Shown here: in pieces, positions 42,496 through 51,811 of the stretch
How positions within the stretch are numbered: position 1 is the first letter of the stretch
How the letters are laid out: each line of letters starts with the position of its first letter
Assembly: GCF_024793945.1 (NCBI RefSeq)
Contig: NZ_JANUSD010000002.1
Span: forward strand, 124,001 to 188,000
DNA: 64,000 nt
Direction of reading: 5' to 3'
Source: Emticicia fluvialis
GTDB lineage: Bacteria; Bacteroidota; Bacteroidia; Cytophagales; Spirosomataceae
Made by a program: the position numbers and the translations under genes
Notes under the pieces: generated by a model
Told to the model about the DNA's origin: nothing
The model's database searches: none
Seen by the model: only the letters and a program-made list of their open reading frames with translations

Positions 42496-43812
42496 TTATT
42501 TAAGTGCCTTTAGTTTGCCTCCTGTCTGCATCTGATTCACTTTCTTCATCATGGTGCGCATCTGGTCAAACTGTTTCAGCAGATTATTTACCTGTATAAT
42601 CTGCGTACCACTACCGGTAGCAATTCTTTTCTTACGGCTGCCGTCAATAATATCAGGTTTCTCTCGCTCTTTTGGTGTCATTGAGCGGATAATAGCCTCT
42701 ATTGGTTTAAACGAGTCATTGCTGATGTCAAGGTCTTTTATCTGTGAGCCCACCCCCGGAATCATGCCCATTAAGTCTTTAATGTTACCCATTTTCTTGA
42801 TTTGCTCCAGCTGCGTCAGAAAGTCGTTCAGGTCAAACTTATTCTCACGCATTTTTTTGTTGAGGCGCTTGGCTTCGTCTTCGTCAAATGCCTGCTGTGC
42901 TTTTTCTACCAACGATATCACGTCGCCCATGCCTAAAATACGGCTGGCCATACGTTCGGGGTAGAAAATATCTAAAGCCTCCATTTTTTCACCCGTTGAA
43001 ATAAACTTGATAGGTTTATTAACGACGGTTTTAATTGACAAGGCCGCACCACCACGGGCATCACCATCTAATTTGGTAAGTACCACACCATCAAAATCAA
43101 GGCGGTCGTTAAAGGTCTTGGCCGTATTAACGGCATCCTGCCCGGTCATGGAGTCAACCACAAAGAGAATCTCACTTGGGTTTATGGCCTTTTTAATGTT
43201 TTCTACTTCCTGCATCATCGCCTCATCAACTGCCAAACGACCGGCGGTATCGACAATGACTATATTTTTGCCGTTGCTTTTGGCGTAGGCTAAAGCATTT
43301 TTAGCAATTTCAACTGCATTTTTGCTTTCAGGCTCGGCATAAACCTCAACTCCTATCTGTTCGCCTAATACCTGTAGCTGTTTAATAGCCGCAGGACGGT
43401 AGATGTCGCAGGCTACCAGTAATATCTGGCGTCCTTGTTTCTTTAAGTAATTGGCAAACTTGCCTGAAAAAGTAGTTTTACCAGACCCCTGTAAACCGGC
43501 AATTAATATTACAGCCGGAGACCCCTTCAGGTTCACGCTCTGTGCCTGGCCACCCATCAGGTCGGTTAATTCTTCCTGTATAATTTTTACAAATAACTGA
43601 CCCGGCTCAACGGCTATCATTACTTTCCGGTCAATTGCCTTTTCACGAACGCGGTCGGTTACGTCTTTTGCTACTTTATAGTTTACGTCGGCATCCATTA
43701 GTGCACGGCGTACTTCTTTTATAGTGGCTGCAATGTTTATATCAGAAATCCTACCTTGCCCTTTCAGGGTTTTGACAGCCTTATTTAGTTTATCACTTAA
43801 ATTTTCAAACAT
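42496..43812 (-). CDS. ffh: signal recognition particle GTPase (SRP54 homologue)
   Basis: The protein core of the bacterial SRP, 438 residues. The N domain covers about 1-85. The G domain is at about 90-295, with G1 LQGSGKTTFSG, G3 VIVDTAGRLAVDEAM, GQD in VDSMTGQDAVNTAK, and G4 TKLDGDARGGAAL. The methionine-rich M domain is at about 300-438 (PGVGSQIKDL and RKKRIATGSGTQIIQVNNLLKQFDQMRTMM), which binds 4.5S RNA and signal peptides. It guides ribosomes making membrane proteins to FtsY. It stands alone on the minus strand, with a candidate -7 box TAACTTTG at 43883-43890. Confidence 0.97.
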   Translation of the reverse strand: MFENLSDKLNKAVKTLKGQGRISDINIAATIKEVRRALMDADVNYKVAKDVTDRVREKAIDRKVMIAVEPGQLFVKIIQEELTDLMGGQAQSVNLKGSPAVILIAGLQGSGKTTFSGKFANYLKKQGRQILLVACDIYRPAAIKQLQVLGEQIGVEVYAEPESKNAVEIAKNALAYAKSNGKNIVIVDTAGRLAVDEAMMQEVENIKKAINPSEILFVVDSMTGQDAVNTAKTFNDRLDFDGVVLTKLDGDARGGAALSIKTVVNKPIKFISTGEKMEALDIFYPERMASRILGMGDVISLVEKAQQAFDEDEAKRLNKKMRENKFDLNDFLTQLEQIKKMGNIKDLMGMIPGVGSQIKDLDISNDSFKPIEAIIRSMTPKEREKPDIIDGSRKKRIATGSGTQIIQVNNLLKQFDQMRTMMKKVNQMQTGGKLKALK

Positions 43813-44177
43813 TTTCCAGAGCGTTAATGATTATTCCTTTGCGCATAGCTCATACCAAAGGGACATAGTTTGTAATAATTTGCAAAGTTAAGATTTTAGC
43901 AATCAACTTGTCTATAATTAAATAAAGAAATAAACCCCGGAAAGTGATTTTTTAAGCGATGTAAATTGAGAAGCCTGCCAACGGGTATAATTATTTAGCC
44001 GTTTAATAACAATTGTTGTAAGTTTTAATTGTCGAAATCGTTATTTATTTGTGCTGCGTGTAGGGTATATGGTTTAATGCCATACGGCTGGCACAAGTTT
44101 TTAACATTGTATACAGGGCCCCGGCCTTGCGTATTAATATTACCTCAGTGCATAGTAAGAATAATAAATTATTTGTC
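43813..44177. promoter_or_regulatory. divergent intergenic region between ffh and the hydrolase gene
   Basis: The minus-strand -7 box TAACTTTG (43883-43890) would give ffh a leader of about 64 nt. A 10-bp palindrome AACAATTGTT lies at 44008-44017. No clear promoter for the hydrolase was found, nor any RNA gene or hairpin. Confidence 0.4.
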
Positions 44178-45104
44178 ATGAAAATCTTAAGCTTTTTATT
44201 TTGCTTAACAGCCATTGCTTTGATGAATGGCTTCAGGGGTTCTCAGCACAATGTAACCATAAAACGAGACCAGGTGTCTCTATATACCGAACATTTCGGA
44301 GAAAAGGAAAATCCGGCAGTTTTATTATTAGCCGGGGCCACAGCTTCTATGTTGTATTGGGATGAAGAGTTTTGTCAGAAACTGGCCGACAAGGGTTTTT
44401 ATGTTATCAGATATGATAACCGGGACGTAGGGAAATCTACCTACTATAAACCCGGAAAGGCATTATATACTATTGTAGATTTTGCTGATGATGCCATTAG
44501 TATTTTAAATAAGTACGGTATTAAAAAGGCGCATCTGGTTGGTATGTCTTTAGGTGGCTCAGTTTCGCAGATAGCTGCATTAAAATATCCTGAGCGTGTG
44601 GCCTCACTTACGCTCATGTCAACCGGTCCCTGGGGTGATTCTGACCCGGCGGTGCCAGAAATGGACAAAAAACTACACGATTTTGAAGCTAAAGCCGTAT
44701 CTGTAAACTGGTCTGACGAAAATTCAGTAACTGCGTATATGTTAGAGGCTGCTGCCTTAATGAGCGGTAGAAAACCTTTAGATAAAGACCGGATAGAACA
44801 AAGAATAAGAGCTGAACACAAACGTGCTAATTTTTATGTAAGTATGTTTAATCATGCAAGCATAGGTGGAGGAGAAGAGTTTTATAACAGACTGGGTGAG
44901 ATACATGTGCCAACGTTGCTGATTCATGGAACAGATGACCGTATATGGCATTTTGGTCATACCAAAGTAATGCTTGAAAAAATTAAAGGTTCTAAACTCA
45001 TAAAACTTCAAGGAACTGGCCATGAACTGCATTATGATGATTGGGACACGATCATCAACGGTATTGAGCAGCACGCTTCAAGTAAAGCCGCAAAACTGAT
45101 GTAA
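44178..45104 (+). CDS. exported or membrane-anchored alpha/beta hydrolase
   Basis: A serine hydrolase of 308 residues from ATG 44178 (MKILSFLFCLTAIALMNGF), which supplies a signal peptide or anchor of about 20 residues. The nucleophile elbow is GMSLGGSVSQIA (Ser at about 132), the oxyanion region is LLLAGATASMLYWD, and the catalytic Asp and His are in HGTDDRIWHFGH and GTGHELHYDDW near the C-terminus. It resembles the aclacinomycin methylesterase/haloalkane-type branch, but the substrate is unknown. The gene begins its own transcription unit and is followed 81 bp later by a kinase-like gene. Confidence 0.85.
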   Translation: MKILSFLFCLTAIALMNGFRGSQHNVTIKRDQVSLYTEHFGEKENPAVLLLAGATASMLYWDEEFCQKLADKGFYVIRYDNRDVGKSTYYKPGKALYTIVDFADDAISILNKYGIKKAHLVGMSLGGSVSQIAALKYPERVASLTLMSTGPWGDSDPAVPEMDKKLHDFEAKAVSVNWSDENSVTAYMLEAAALMSGRKPLDKDRIEQRIRAEHKRANFYVSMFNHASIGGGEEFYNRLGEIHVPTLLIHGTDDRIWHFGHTKVMLEKIKGSKLIKLQGTGHELHYDDWDTIINGIEQHASSKAAKLM

Positions 45105-45156
45105 CACAATTGTGGTTTCAAGGGCAGTATTCATACGTTTTAGCTTGCTTTATGAT

Positions 45157-45164
45157 TATATTTG
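45157..45164 (+). promoter_or_regulatory. -7 box TATATTTG of the P-loop kinase-like gene
   Basis: A perfect TAnnTTTG octamer lies 21 bp before the ATG at 45186 and gives a leader of about 16 nt. Confidence 0.5.
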
Positions 45165-45185
45165 CGGCTCAAAAAATTTGATGCA

Positions 45186-45737
45186 ATGAAACTTCATTTA
45201 ATGGGGGCTTCGGGCAGTGGTGTAACCACTCTTGGCAAAGCGCTGGCTGAAACCCTTGATATACCCTATTTCGACAGTGACGAATACTTCTGGGAAAAAA
45301 CAACACCTCCTTTTATTTCAAAGCGACAACCCGATGTGCGGAATGCAATGATTCTTTCGGATGTTAACAACCATAAAAGTTGGGTACTCGGAGGGTCATT
45401 ACTAAAATGGAATATTGAAGTCGATTTTGATTTAATCGTTTTTTTATACATTCCGAACGAAATCAGAATGGCTCGTCTGCAAAAGCGGGAATACGCACGT
45501 TATGGAGATGTTATTTCTGCCGATGAAGACCGTAAGAGGCAATACCTTGAATTTATGGCCTGGGCAGCCGGCTACGACGATAACAGCACGCAAGGCCGAA
45601 ATCTGGCATCGCACGAAAGTTGGTTGAAAACGCAAACTTGCCCGGTATTTGAGTTAAGAGGAGACCTGACAGTTAGCGAAAGGCTCAATGCTGTAATCAA
45701 TAAAATAGCAGAGCTGAATCTAAAGCTTATTTGTTAA
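45186..45737 (+). CDS. P-loop kinase-like protein with variant Walker A
   Basis: A 183-residue nucleoside-monophosphate-kinase-like protein, starting at ATG 45186 (MKLHLMGASGSGVTTLGKAL). The P-loop reads GASGSGVTT, with Val13 where the invariant Lys of Walker A is expected. Related proteins of this subfamily with GASGSG followed by Thr or Val are known, so this may be a genuine variant. The segments YFDSDEYFWEKTTPPF (DxD-type) and VFLYIPNEIRMARLQKRE (an Arg-rich lid) suggest a kinase of the shikimate/adenylate kinase fold. The substrate is not evident. Its 3' end overlaps the convergent HxlR gene by 11 bp. Confidence 0.72.
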   Translation: MKLHLMGASGSGVTTLGKALAETLDIPYFDSDEYFWEKTTPPFISKRQPDVRNAMILSDVNNHKSWVLGGSLLKWNIEVDFDLIVFLYIPNEIRMARLQKREYARYGDVISADEDRKRQYLEFMAWAAGYDDNSTQGRNLASHESWLKTQTCPVFELRGDLTVSERLNAVINKIAELNLKLIC

Positions 45738-46095
45738 AAATACGCTTGCGGTGTTCTGCCCCCCAATAGGCTATCGCGCCTATTACTTCCTGCAGTGTGG
45801 CACCGTAATCAGTTAGTTCATATTCAACGGTTACTGGTTTGGTATCATGTACTGTTCTTTTCACCAGATCGTTCTCTTCAAGATCTTTTAGCTCTTTCGA
45901 AAGCATTTTTGCACCTATTCCGTTTATGTCACGCAGTAGTTCCATAAAGCGTTTCTTTCCGAAACTCAGAGAGCCAATAATCAGAATTTTCCATTTCCCA
46001 CTCAATATATCCATTGCATCCTGCACGGCCATCATGTGGCTGCTGCATTGGGCGTGGTCTTTCTCGGCAGGCATTTTCAAAGTTTTGTTGTTCAT
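45727..46095 (-). CDS. HxlR-family transcriptional regulator
   Basis: A 122-residue winged-helix protein starting at ATG 46095 (MNNKTLKMPAEK); an in-frame TTG start lies upstream. The family signature is clear: Cys in HAQCSSHMMAVQDAMDIL, SGKWKILIIGSLSFG, then MELLRDINGIGAKMLSKELKDLEENDLV as the HTH, and YELTDYGATLQEVIG as the wing. It is divergent from the DoxX-like gene, with dyads in the 135 bp between. It overlaps the P-loop gene by 11 bp at the 3' end. It probably regulates the DoxX gene and itself. Confidence 0.9.
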   Translation of the reverse strand: MNNKTLKMPAEKDHAQCSSHMMAVQDAMDILSGKWKILIIGSLSFGKKRFMELLRDINGIGAKMLSKELKDLEENDLVKRTVHDTKPVTVEYELTDYGATLQEVIGAIAYWGAEHRKRIFNK

Positions 46096-46113
46096 ATTTT
46101 TTTTCAATCAAGA

Positions 46114-46204
46114 TAGTTTCTTAAAGGAAACTACTTCCAAAAAGAAATTTACTATTTAACGTAAACTAATTTGTTTGGGTTCTTGTATTAGTCTAAATAC
46201 TAAT
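46114..46204. promoter_or_regulatory. two dyads in the HxlR-DoxX divergent promoter region
   Basis: The first dyad is TAGTTTC (46114-46120) with GAAACTA (46127-46133). The second is ATTAGT (46187-46192) with ACTAAT (46199-46204); each has a 6-bp spacer. Both contain the TAGT...ACTA arrangement also present in the palindrome beside the azoR-linked HxlR gene. They are the likely operators of the HxlR protein. Confidence 0.6.
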
Positions 46205-46230
46205 TTAATCACTCATAAACTAATACGTAA

Positions 46231-46581
46231 ATGTCGAACAAAACAAAGAAAATTCTGTCTATTATTTTTCTTGCTATTCCGTCTTTTATGCTTCTTGTAA
46301 GTGGCATAATGAAAATTACCGGTGCCGAGCAGGTAGTTACCGCCTTAGCCAAAGCTGGTTTGGGGTCTTACATTACCGCATTTGGTATTGCCGAAGTCAT
46401 CTTTGTAATTTTGTTATGGATACCCAAAACCTACAAAGTTGGTTTTTATTTTATACTTTCTTATTTGGGCGGAGCTGCCTCAATTGAGTTAGCCGAAGGA
46501 AATAACCCAATAGCTTTTGGTCTTATTGCCTTGGCCTGGATCGGTTTCTTTCTTAAAAGCGAAGAAAATTTTATTGTCTAG
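46231..46581 (+). CDS. DoxX-like membrane protein
   Basis: A 116-residue protein with four hydrophobic helices and the DoxX-like pattern: IPSFMLLVSGIMKITGAEQVVTALAKAGLG at about 17-46, FGIAEVIFVILLWIPKTYKVGF, ILSYLGGAASIELAEG, and a last helix GLIALAWIGFFL. Members of this family sit in the inner membrane and are poorly understood; some are linked to redox stress or quinone chemistry. Its position next to a divergent HxlR gene, a sensor of electrophile stress in other systems, makes such a role plausible but unproved. Confidence 0.82.
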   Translation: MSNKTKKILSIIFLAIPSFMLLVSGIMKITGAEQVVTALAKAGLGSYITAFGIAEVIFVILLWIPKTYKVGFYFILSYLGGAASIELAEGNNPIAFGLIALAWIGFFLKSEENFIV

Positions 46582-46597
46582 CCTGCTTTGCCAATCA

Positions 46598-46632
46598 TTA
46601 AAAAAGCCATGTTTCCGTTGAGGAAACATGGC
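46598..46632 (-). terminator. terminator after the susD-like gene
   Basis: A perfect 11-bp stem (46606-46616 with 46622-46632, GCCATGTTTCC) has a 5-nt loop. On the minus strand a T-run follows (46601-46605 and on), so it ends the susC-susD transcript. Confidence 0.88.
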
Positions 46633-46660
46633 CCAGAAATAAAAAATAGGTAAGTAAGTA

Positions 46661-48346
46661 TCAATAACTTGGGTTTTGTTTCAGGTAACCCGGTATGTTA
46701 GAAGCACCGTCGATAGCGGTTTGCGGAATCGGGAAGATTCTTTTCTGCACGTTATTGTTGGTTTTTTCTGTCCAGGTTCCTTCATACTTTCCAAAACGAA
46801 TCATATCTGAGCGTCTCAGCATTTCCCAATAGAACTCAAAGCCGCGCTCACGGTACAACAAGTCTAACGACATAGAAGTTAAAGCCGGAGGAGGAGTAGA
46901 CGCAGTTCTTGAAGCTCTTACGGTGTTTACATCTGCCAATGCGCTGGCGGCGTCTCCGCTTTTGCGAAGTTTGGCTTCTGCACGCATCAGATATACATCT
47001 GCCAGACGAAGAATCACAAGGTCGGCATCACCAAAGTTTCTACCACTGGTTGATTTCTTGCTGAACTCATATTTTTCAACTCTATAACCTGTGTTGTAGT
47101 TGCTACCTTCTACAGTAAAGTCAATTTTCTCTGTAAATTCAACCGGTTGGGTTGGTCTGTTACGGGTATCATAGAACAACTTGCCAACTTTATAGTTTCC
47201 GTTAGAACATCTAACAAATACACCGTTCTTTCTGATTAACCCATACTGCTGTCCGCGCAAAATACCACGGTCTATATTAAAGCTCTCAGCTGTTACGCAA
47301 GAGTCAGCCGGATTTGTATAAATAGAGATATTTTGTTTGTAGAAGCGTGGGTCAACCTTAGGGTCTTGCGGAGCATAGGCATTTACCCATGTACGGTAGT
47401 AGTCTGAGGTAATACCAGGGCCGTCAGTACCATTAGCTGCCGGATATGCCGGAAGCGGGAACTGGTCGCCTGACAACGAGAAATACGCCATACGGTTATG
47501 TCCGTTCAATTCAGCCCTCTGGTCAACCGCAAAAATCAATTCTTTGTTATCGTGGTTGTTCGAATTGAAAAGCGAGAAGTAATCGTTTGATAGCTGGTAT
47601 TGGCCAGAAGAGATAATTTTATCACAATACTCAATTACTTTGTCCATGTCTTCAGACTTGAAAGTAAAGTTAGTAGAGTAGATGTCTCTGTACACGGCTG
47701 AGTTCAGATACAAGCGAGCCAGTAAGCCCCAAACGGCGCCTTTGGTTAAACGGCCTGGGCCTACGGTTGTTTCAAGGTTTGGTTCAACTGCCAATAGTTC
47801 GCTTTTGATGTACTCTACTGCCTCGTTACCTCTGATAATTTTAGAAGTTTCTCCGATATCGTCTTTTACAAATACCAGACCAAACAAATCTAAGGTAAGC
47901 ATTGAGTAATAGGCTCTCATACCTCTTGCCTCAGCCAAAAATGTTTTGGTTGAAGGGTCTTTCAGCGTTGGCAATGTGTTAATAGCCGTAATGGCTCTCG
48001 ACATACCCTGCACAATAATGTTCCAGGTATTTCTGATGTTCGGGTCGGTGCTCACATAGTTGTGCGCGTGCATGTTCAGATAGATACCGTTGTCGCCCCA
48101 GTCGGTGCCACCACGATAAGGTAAGATAGCCTCGTCAGTCGAAATCTCCTGTAATGTAAAGTAGTTGGTATGTAAGAAAAGGTCCGGAAGGCGTGCATAT
48201 ACCGGGGCAATAATACCCTCTACTGCAGCTTTGTCTGAAAGGTTTGTACTCAGTGTTTCATCTAAAACGATTTCTTTCAGGTCTGTACAACTGTTCAATA
48301 CCAACAAACCGGCCAGTGCCAATGTTGAATATATTTTCTTTTTCAT
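46661..48346 (-). CDS. SusD/RagB-family outer-membrane nutrient-binding lipoprotein
   Basis: A 561-residue surface lipoprotein that caps a SusC-type transporter. The signal peptide ends in the lipobox LNSC (Cys at about 20). The SusD-like TPR helices are seen at about 60-330 (TFLAEARGMRAYYSMLTLDLFG; LTKGAVWGLLARLYLNSAVY), and the C-terminal domain contains LRLADVYLMRAEAKLR and ERGFEFYWEMLRRSDMIRFG, both typical. It lies 12 bp after the susC-like gene in one operon. The glycan or peptide bound cannot be inferred, as no degradative enzyme gene is linked. Confidence 0.95.
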   Translation of the reverse strand: MKKKIYSTLALAGLLVLNSCTDLKEIVLDETLSTNLSDKAAVEGIIAPVYARLPDLFLHTNYFTLQEISTDEAILPYRGGTDWGDNGIYLNMHAHNYVSTDPNIRNTWNIIVQGMSRAITAINTLPTLKDPSTKTFLAEARGMRAYYSMLTLDLFGLVFVKDDIGETSKIIRGNEAVEYIKSELLAVEPNLETTVGPGRLTKGAVWGLLARLYLNSAVYRDIYSTNFTFKSEDMDKVIEYCDKIISSGQYQLSNDYFSLFNSNNHDNKELIFAVDQRAELNGHNRMAYFSLSGDQFPLPAYPAANGTDGPGITSDYYRTWVNAYAPQDPKVDPRFYKQNISIYTNPADSCVTAESFNIDRGILRGQQYGLIRKNGVFVRCSNGNYKVGKLFYDTRNRPTQPVEFTEKIDFTVEGSNYNTGYRVEKYEFSKKSTSGRNFGDADLVILRLADVYLMRAEAKLRKSGDAASALADVNTVRASRTASTPPPALTSMSLDLLYRERGFEFYWEMLRRSDMIRFGKYEGTWTEKTNNNVQKRIFPIPQTAIDGASNIPGYLKQNPSY

Positions 48347-48358
48347 GAGTTTTAAATT

Positions 48359-51300
48359 TTAAAATGAAACATTCAGACCAAATACTACAGATCTGGCTTT
48401 AGGATAACTTAAGTAATCGATACCGTAAGAAGAAATACCGGCAATGGTTCTGTCTGTATTTACCTCTGGGTCATAACCGTTATATTTGGTTATCACAAAA
48501 AGATTCTGACCGGTTACTGACAATCTCAAACCAGATACCCACTTGCCAAGGCCAATGGTTTTGGTATTGACATTATAGCCTAACGACAAGTTGTTTAATC
48601 TGAAGAATGCGCCGTCTTTCAGGAATCTTGTTGACACCGAAGCCGCATTATTAATTGATTCATTGGCATCTTTCGTTGCATCTGGTGTTGTATTTAAGCT
48701 TTTAGATAATCTTAACTTATAGAAGTTAGCATTGGCAGTATTATCATAAATTTTGTTACCAGACACACCGTTAAAGTTAGCAACCAGATCAAAACCTTTG
48801 TAAGCTACACTTGCATTGAAGTTAAACTGTTTGGTTGGCAGGGCACTACCTGCAGTAATACGGTCTTTATCGGTAATAATGCCGTCTCCGTTTACGTCTC
48901 TGTATTTGCTGATACCTTTATCGTCAAAACCGATGAAATCAAGCATATAGAATGCACCGATAGGTTGGCCGCTTACATAACCATTGATAGTTGCCGAAGT
49001 AAGACCAGAACCAGATGCTGAACCCGATTGGATAACCGAATACGGTGAGTTTTTAACTTTGTTATCAATGAAGGTGATGTTACCACCTACATCTACTTTC
49101 AGGCCACTTGGCGCGGTGTAACGATAGTTCAGGTCAATTTCAAGACCTTTGTTGGTGATGGTCATGTCCTGCACGTTGGTCCAGAATGTACCTGCAGGCT
49201 GCACTGGGTCAAAAGGGATAACCTCTAACAGAATATTGTTGGATATTTTGTTGAAGTAGTCAACAGAACCTGTCAAAGCGCCATTGAAGAAGCCGAAATC
49301 AAGACCTAAGTCAGTTTGGGTTGAAACCTCCCACTGAATGTTCGGGTTAGCCAGGCGGGTATATGAAGTACCGGCCGGATAAACAGTTGTGCCGTATAAC
49401 GGATAACTGGTTGATGCAGAAATCTGCGAAGTAAACAATGCCTGGGTAATTTTTGAAGGTATCTCCTGATTACCTGTCTGGCCCCAACCTGCTCTCAATT
49501 TCAATTCACCGATATTAGCTTCTTTCATGAAATCTTCTTCAGAAAGTCTCCAACCTAGTGAGAAAGACGGGAACACCCCGTATTTATTATTTGAACCGAA
49601 TTTAGAAGAACCATCCACACGCACAGTTGCAGTAGCCAGATATTTATCTTTGTACTGGTAGTTTAGACGCGAGAAGAAAGACTGCAACTCATTAACCAGG
49701 GCATAGCCCGTTGGCTTGTTGTTGGCCAGTGTCAGCTCTTGGCCTAAACCAGGATTGTAAATAGGCTCAATATCTGTAATCGGGAATTTGTTGATACTGC
49801 TTGTGCGGCCCTGTACGAATATCTTCTGATATGAGTGACCAGCCAGAGCCGTCAGATTATGTGCATTTTTATTAAGCGTATAGGTAATGTAGTTTTCTAT
49901 CAGCTTATTACGGTTATAAGTGTAGATAGTTTCCAATCTTCCGTCTCTTTGTGGCTCTGCGTTAGGCAATGATTGCAAATCACGAACAGAGTTAGAGTTA
50001 TCGATACCGAAGTTCAGCTTATAAACCAGGTCTTTTGTGATTTTGAACGATGGTGAGATGTTACCAATTACACGATTAATGGTAGTTATGTCTTTATCCA
50101 GTTTCAACGTAATAAGCGGGTTGGTTACGTTAGGATAATTTTTTGGCTGACCATTATCATTATACGCCGGGTAAGTAGGGTTCATTGAGATAGCTCCACC
50201 AATCAAACCGTCAATTGGCGGTCTGGTATTAGCTGTATAGGTGGCGTTCATGTTCACATCAATTGTCAGGCGATCATCCAGAAACTTCTGTGTTACGTTC
50301 ATACGGCCGGTATAGCGGTTCAAAGAGTTGTTTTTCAGGATACCTTCCTGATTCTGAATACCAAACGAACCGTAGTAAGTCAATTTATCGGCACCACCCC
50401 CTATTGAGATATTGTGGTTTTGCGTAATGGCAGTTCTGGTAATTTCTTTTTGCCAGTCTGTGTTGCCACCCAGGTCTTCAAGCTGGCCGCCAATGGCTGT
50501 TACCTGCTTTTTAAACTCATCTGCTGAATACACAGGCAAGGCTCTGGCAATTTTTGAAACACCAAGACTTGCCGAGTAATTGAAGGTAGAGAAACCAGCT
50601 TTACCTTTTTTAGTAGTAATTAACACAACCCCATTGGCACCACGAGAACCGTAGATAGCCGTAGCAGAGGCATCTTTTAATACGTCAATAGACTCAATAT
50701 CCTGCGGATTCAGGAAGTTCAAAGGGTTGGTTGCACCACCGGTGCTTGAGTTGTCAAGCGCCATACCGTCAAGGATAAATAGTGGCGTACTACCGGTACG
50801 AACCCCTCCGGGACCACGAATGGTGATTCCCTGAATTCCACCCGGCTCACCGCTGGCAGAAGTAACGTTTACACCCGCAACTTTACCTTGCAATAATTGT
50901 TCAGGCGAGTTAATGATACCTTTGTTGAACTCGGCGCTTTTGATAGATTTTACCGAACCGGTCATATCTTTTTTGGTTGAGCTACCATAACCGATAACCA
51001 CTACCTGTGCCAGGTCGGCGGCCTCTGACTTCATCTGCACATCAATGGTAGTTCTGTTGCCAACTGTTATTTCCTGTTTGGTGTAACCAATAAAACCAAT
51101 TACCAGTACCGACTTTTCGTCTGCAACGGTTATTGAGTAATTACCTTCAATATCGGTGCTTACACCTTTTTGGGTGCCTTTCAGAGTAACACTGGCGCCA
51201 ACCAGCGGTTCGCCCGTTGTGGCATCAGTCACACGGCCTTTTACAGTAATCTGTACAATTTTTCCATCAATCGGGCTGGTTCCATGTGCATTTTTTGCAC

Positions 51301-51409
51301 TGGCAAATAATGGTGTTTGTCCGTAAACGCTGGGCAAACACGCAGTAGCAAACAAAAATACTCCCAGCATCAGTTTTAACAGCGGGGGAGAGGCAGAAAG
51401 GTGTTTCAT
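48359..51409 (-). CDS. SusC/RagA-family TonB-linked outer-membrane transporter
   Basis: A 1016-residue TonB-dependent importer. The signal peptide (about 1-30) precedes a carboxypeptidase-like regulatory domain (about 50-130; VKGRVTDATTGEPLVGASVTLKG). The SusC signature VVVIGYGSSTKKDMTGSV at about 136-153 and the plug with GPGGVRTGSTPLFILDGMALDN at about 200-221 come next, ending in a 22-strand barrel with terminal Phe (VFGLNVSF). It transports an oligomeric nutrient held under the SusD lid. It has an unusually long upstream region (about 650 bp) with two operator-like repeats. No anti-sigma/ECF pair is adjacent. Confidence 0.96.
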   Translation of the reverse strand: MKHLSASPPLLKLMLGVFLFATACLPSVYGQTPLFASAKNAHGTSPIDGKIVQITVKGRVTDATTGEPLVGASVTLKGTQKGVSTDIEGNYSITVADEKSVLVIGFIGYTKQEITVGNRTTIDVQMKSEAADLAQVVVIGYGSSTKKDMTGSVKSIKSAEFNKGIINSPEQLLQGKVAGVNVTSASGEPGGIQGITIRGPGGVRTGSTPLFILDGMALDNSSTGGATNPLNFLNPQDIESIDVLKDASATAIYGSRGANGVVLITTKKGKAGFSTFNYSASLGVSKIARALPVYSADEFKKQVTAIGGQLEDLGGNTDWQKEITRTAITQNHNISIGGGADKLTYYGSFGIQNQEGILKNNSLNRYTGRMNVTQKFLDDRLTIDVNMNATYTANTRPPIDGLIGGAISMNPTYPAYNDNGQPKNYPNVTNPLITLKLDKDITTINRVIGNISPSFKITKDLVYKLNFGIDNSNSVRDLQSLPNAEPQRDGRLETIYTYNRNKLIENYITYTLNKNAHNLTALAGHSYQKIFVQGRTSSINKFPITDIEPIYNPGLGQELTLANNKPTGYALVNELQSFFSRLNYQYKDKYLATATVRVDGSSKFGSNNKYGVFPSFSLGWRLSEEDFMKEANIGELKLRAGWGQTGNQEIPSKITQALFTSQISASTSYPLYGTTVYPAGTSYTRLANPNIQWEVSTQTDLGLDFGFFNGALTGSVDYFNKISNNILLEVIPFDPVQPAGTFWTNVQDMTITNKGLEIDLNYRYTAPSGLKVDVGGNITFIDNKVKNSPYSVIQSGSASGSGLTSATINGYVSGQPIGAFYMLDFIGFDDKGISKYRDVNGDGIITDKDRITAGSALPTKQFNFNASVAYKGFDLVANFNGVSGNKIYDNTANANFYKLRLSKSLNTTPDATKDANESINNAASVSTRFLKDGAFFRLNNLSLGYNVNTKTIGLGKWVSGLRLSVTGQNLFVITKYNGYDPEVNTDRTIAGISSYGIDYLSYPKARSVVFGLNVSF

Positions 51410-51692
51410 AATCGGATGTTTAATTAAACAATTTGATGTTTTACAATTTACTTACAAAGGGTGAGGTGTTCCATAAACAATAATGCATAGTGTAAGCGCC
51501 GACAGGTAAGTAAGAACTTCTGGTGCAATCTGCCTGCAGAAAATACTTTACAACATAGGGTTATGAATCTTCAGGTCAATGGTGTTAATTAGAATTTTCT
51601 TCAAATTTGTTGCATTATAACAATAAAAAATATTGCTTTTTTCGAATGTCCTAATGCAAACGTTTTAAATCGTTCTGCAAACGTTTTAAATC
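51410..51692. promoter_or_regulatory. upstream region of susC with two LacI-type operator-like repeats
   Basis: The 17-bp sequence TGCAAACGTTTTAAATC occurs at 51655-51671 and again at 51676-51692, 21 bp apart, exactly two helical turns. Each holds the AAACGTTT palindrome and resembles a catabolite-type (cre-like) LacI-family site. They lie 246-283 bp upstream of the susC ATG. The rest, to 51410, is AT-rich with no gene seen. Confidence 0.6.
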
Positions 51693-51811
51693 TTTTGAGC
51701 GATTGACCCGAATTTTTGAAACAGTTTAAGGTCGGAGGTGATGCATGATCAGTTGATGAAATCTCCTGCACGTTAGTTTGTAAGAATTTAGTTTTATTAA
51801 TTTTCAAGGCG

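Noticed and set aside
51601..51807. Minus-strand frame of 68 codons with a repeated RFKTFA motif
   Set aside because: The repeat is simply the two operator copies translated, the start codon would be TTG at the predicted start of transcription, and no family or helix pattern supports it.
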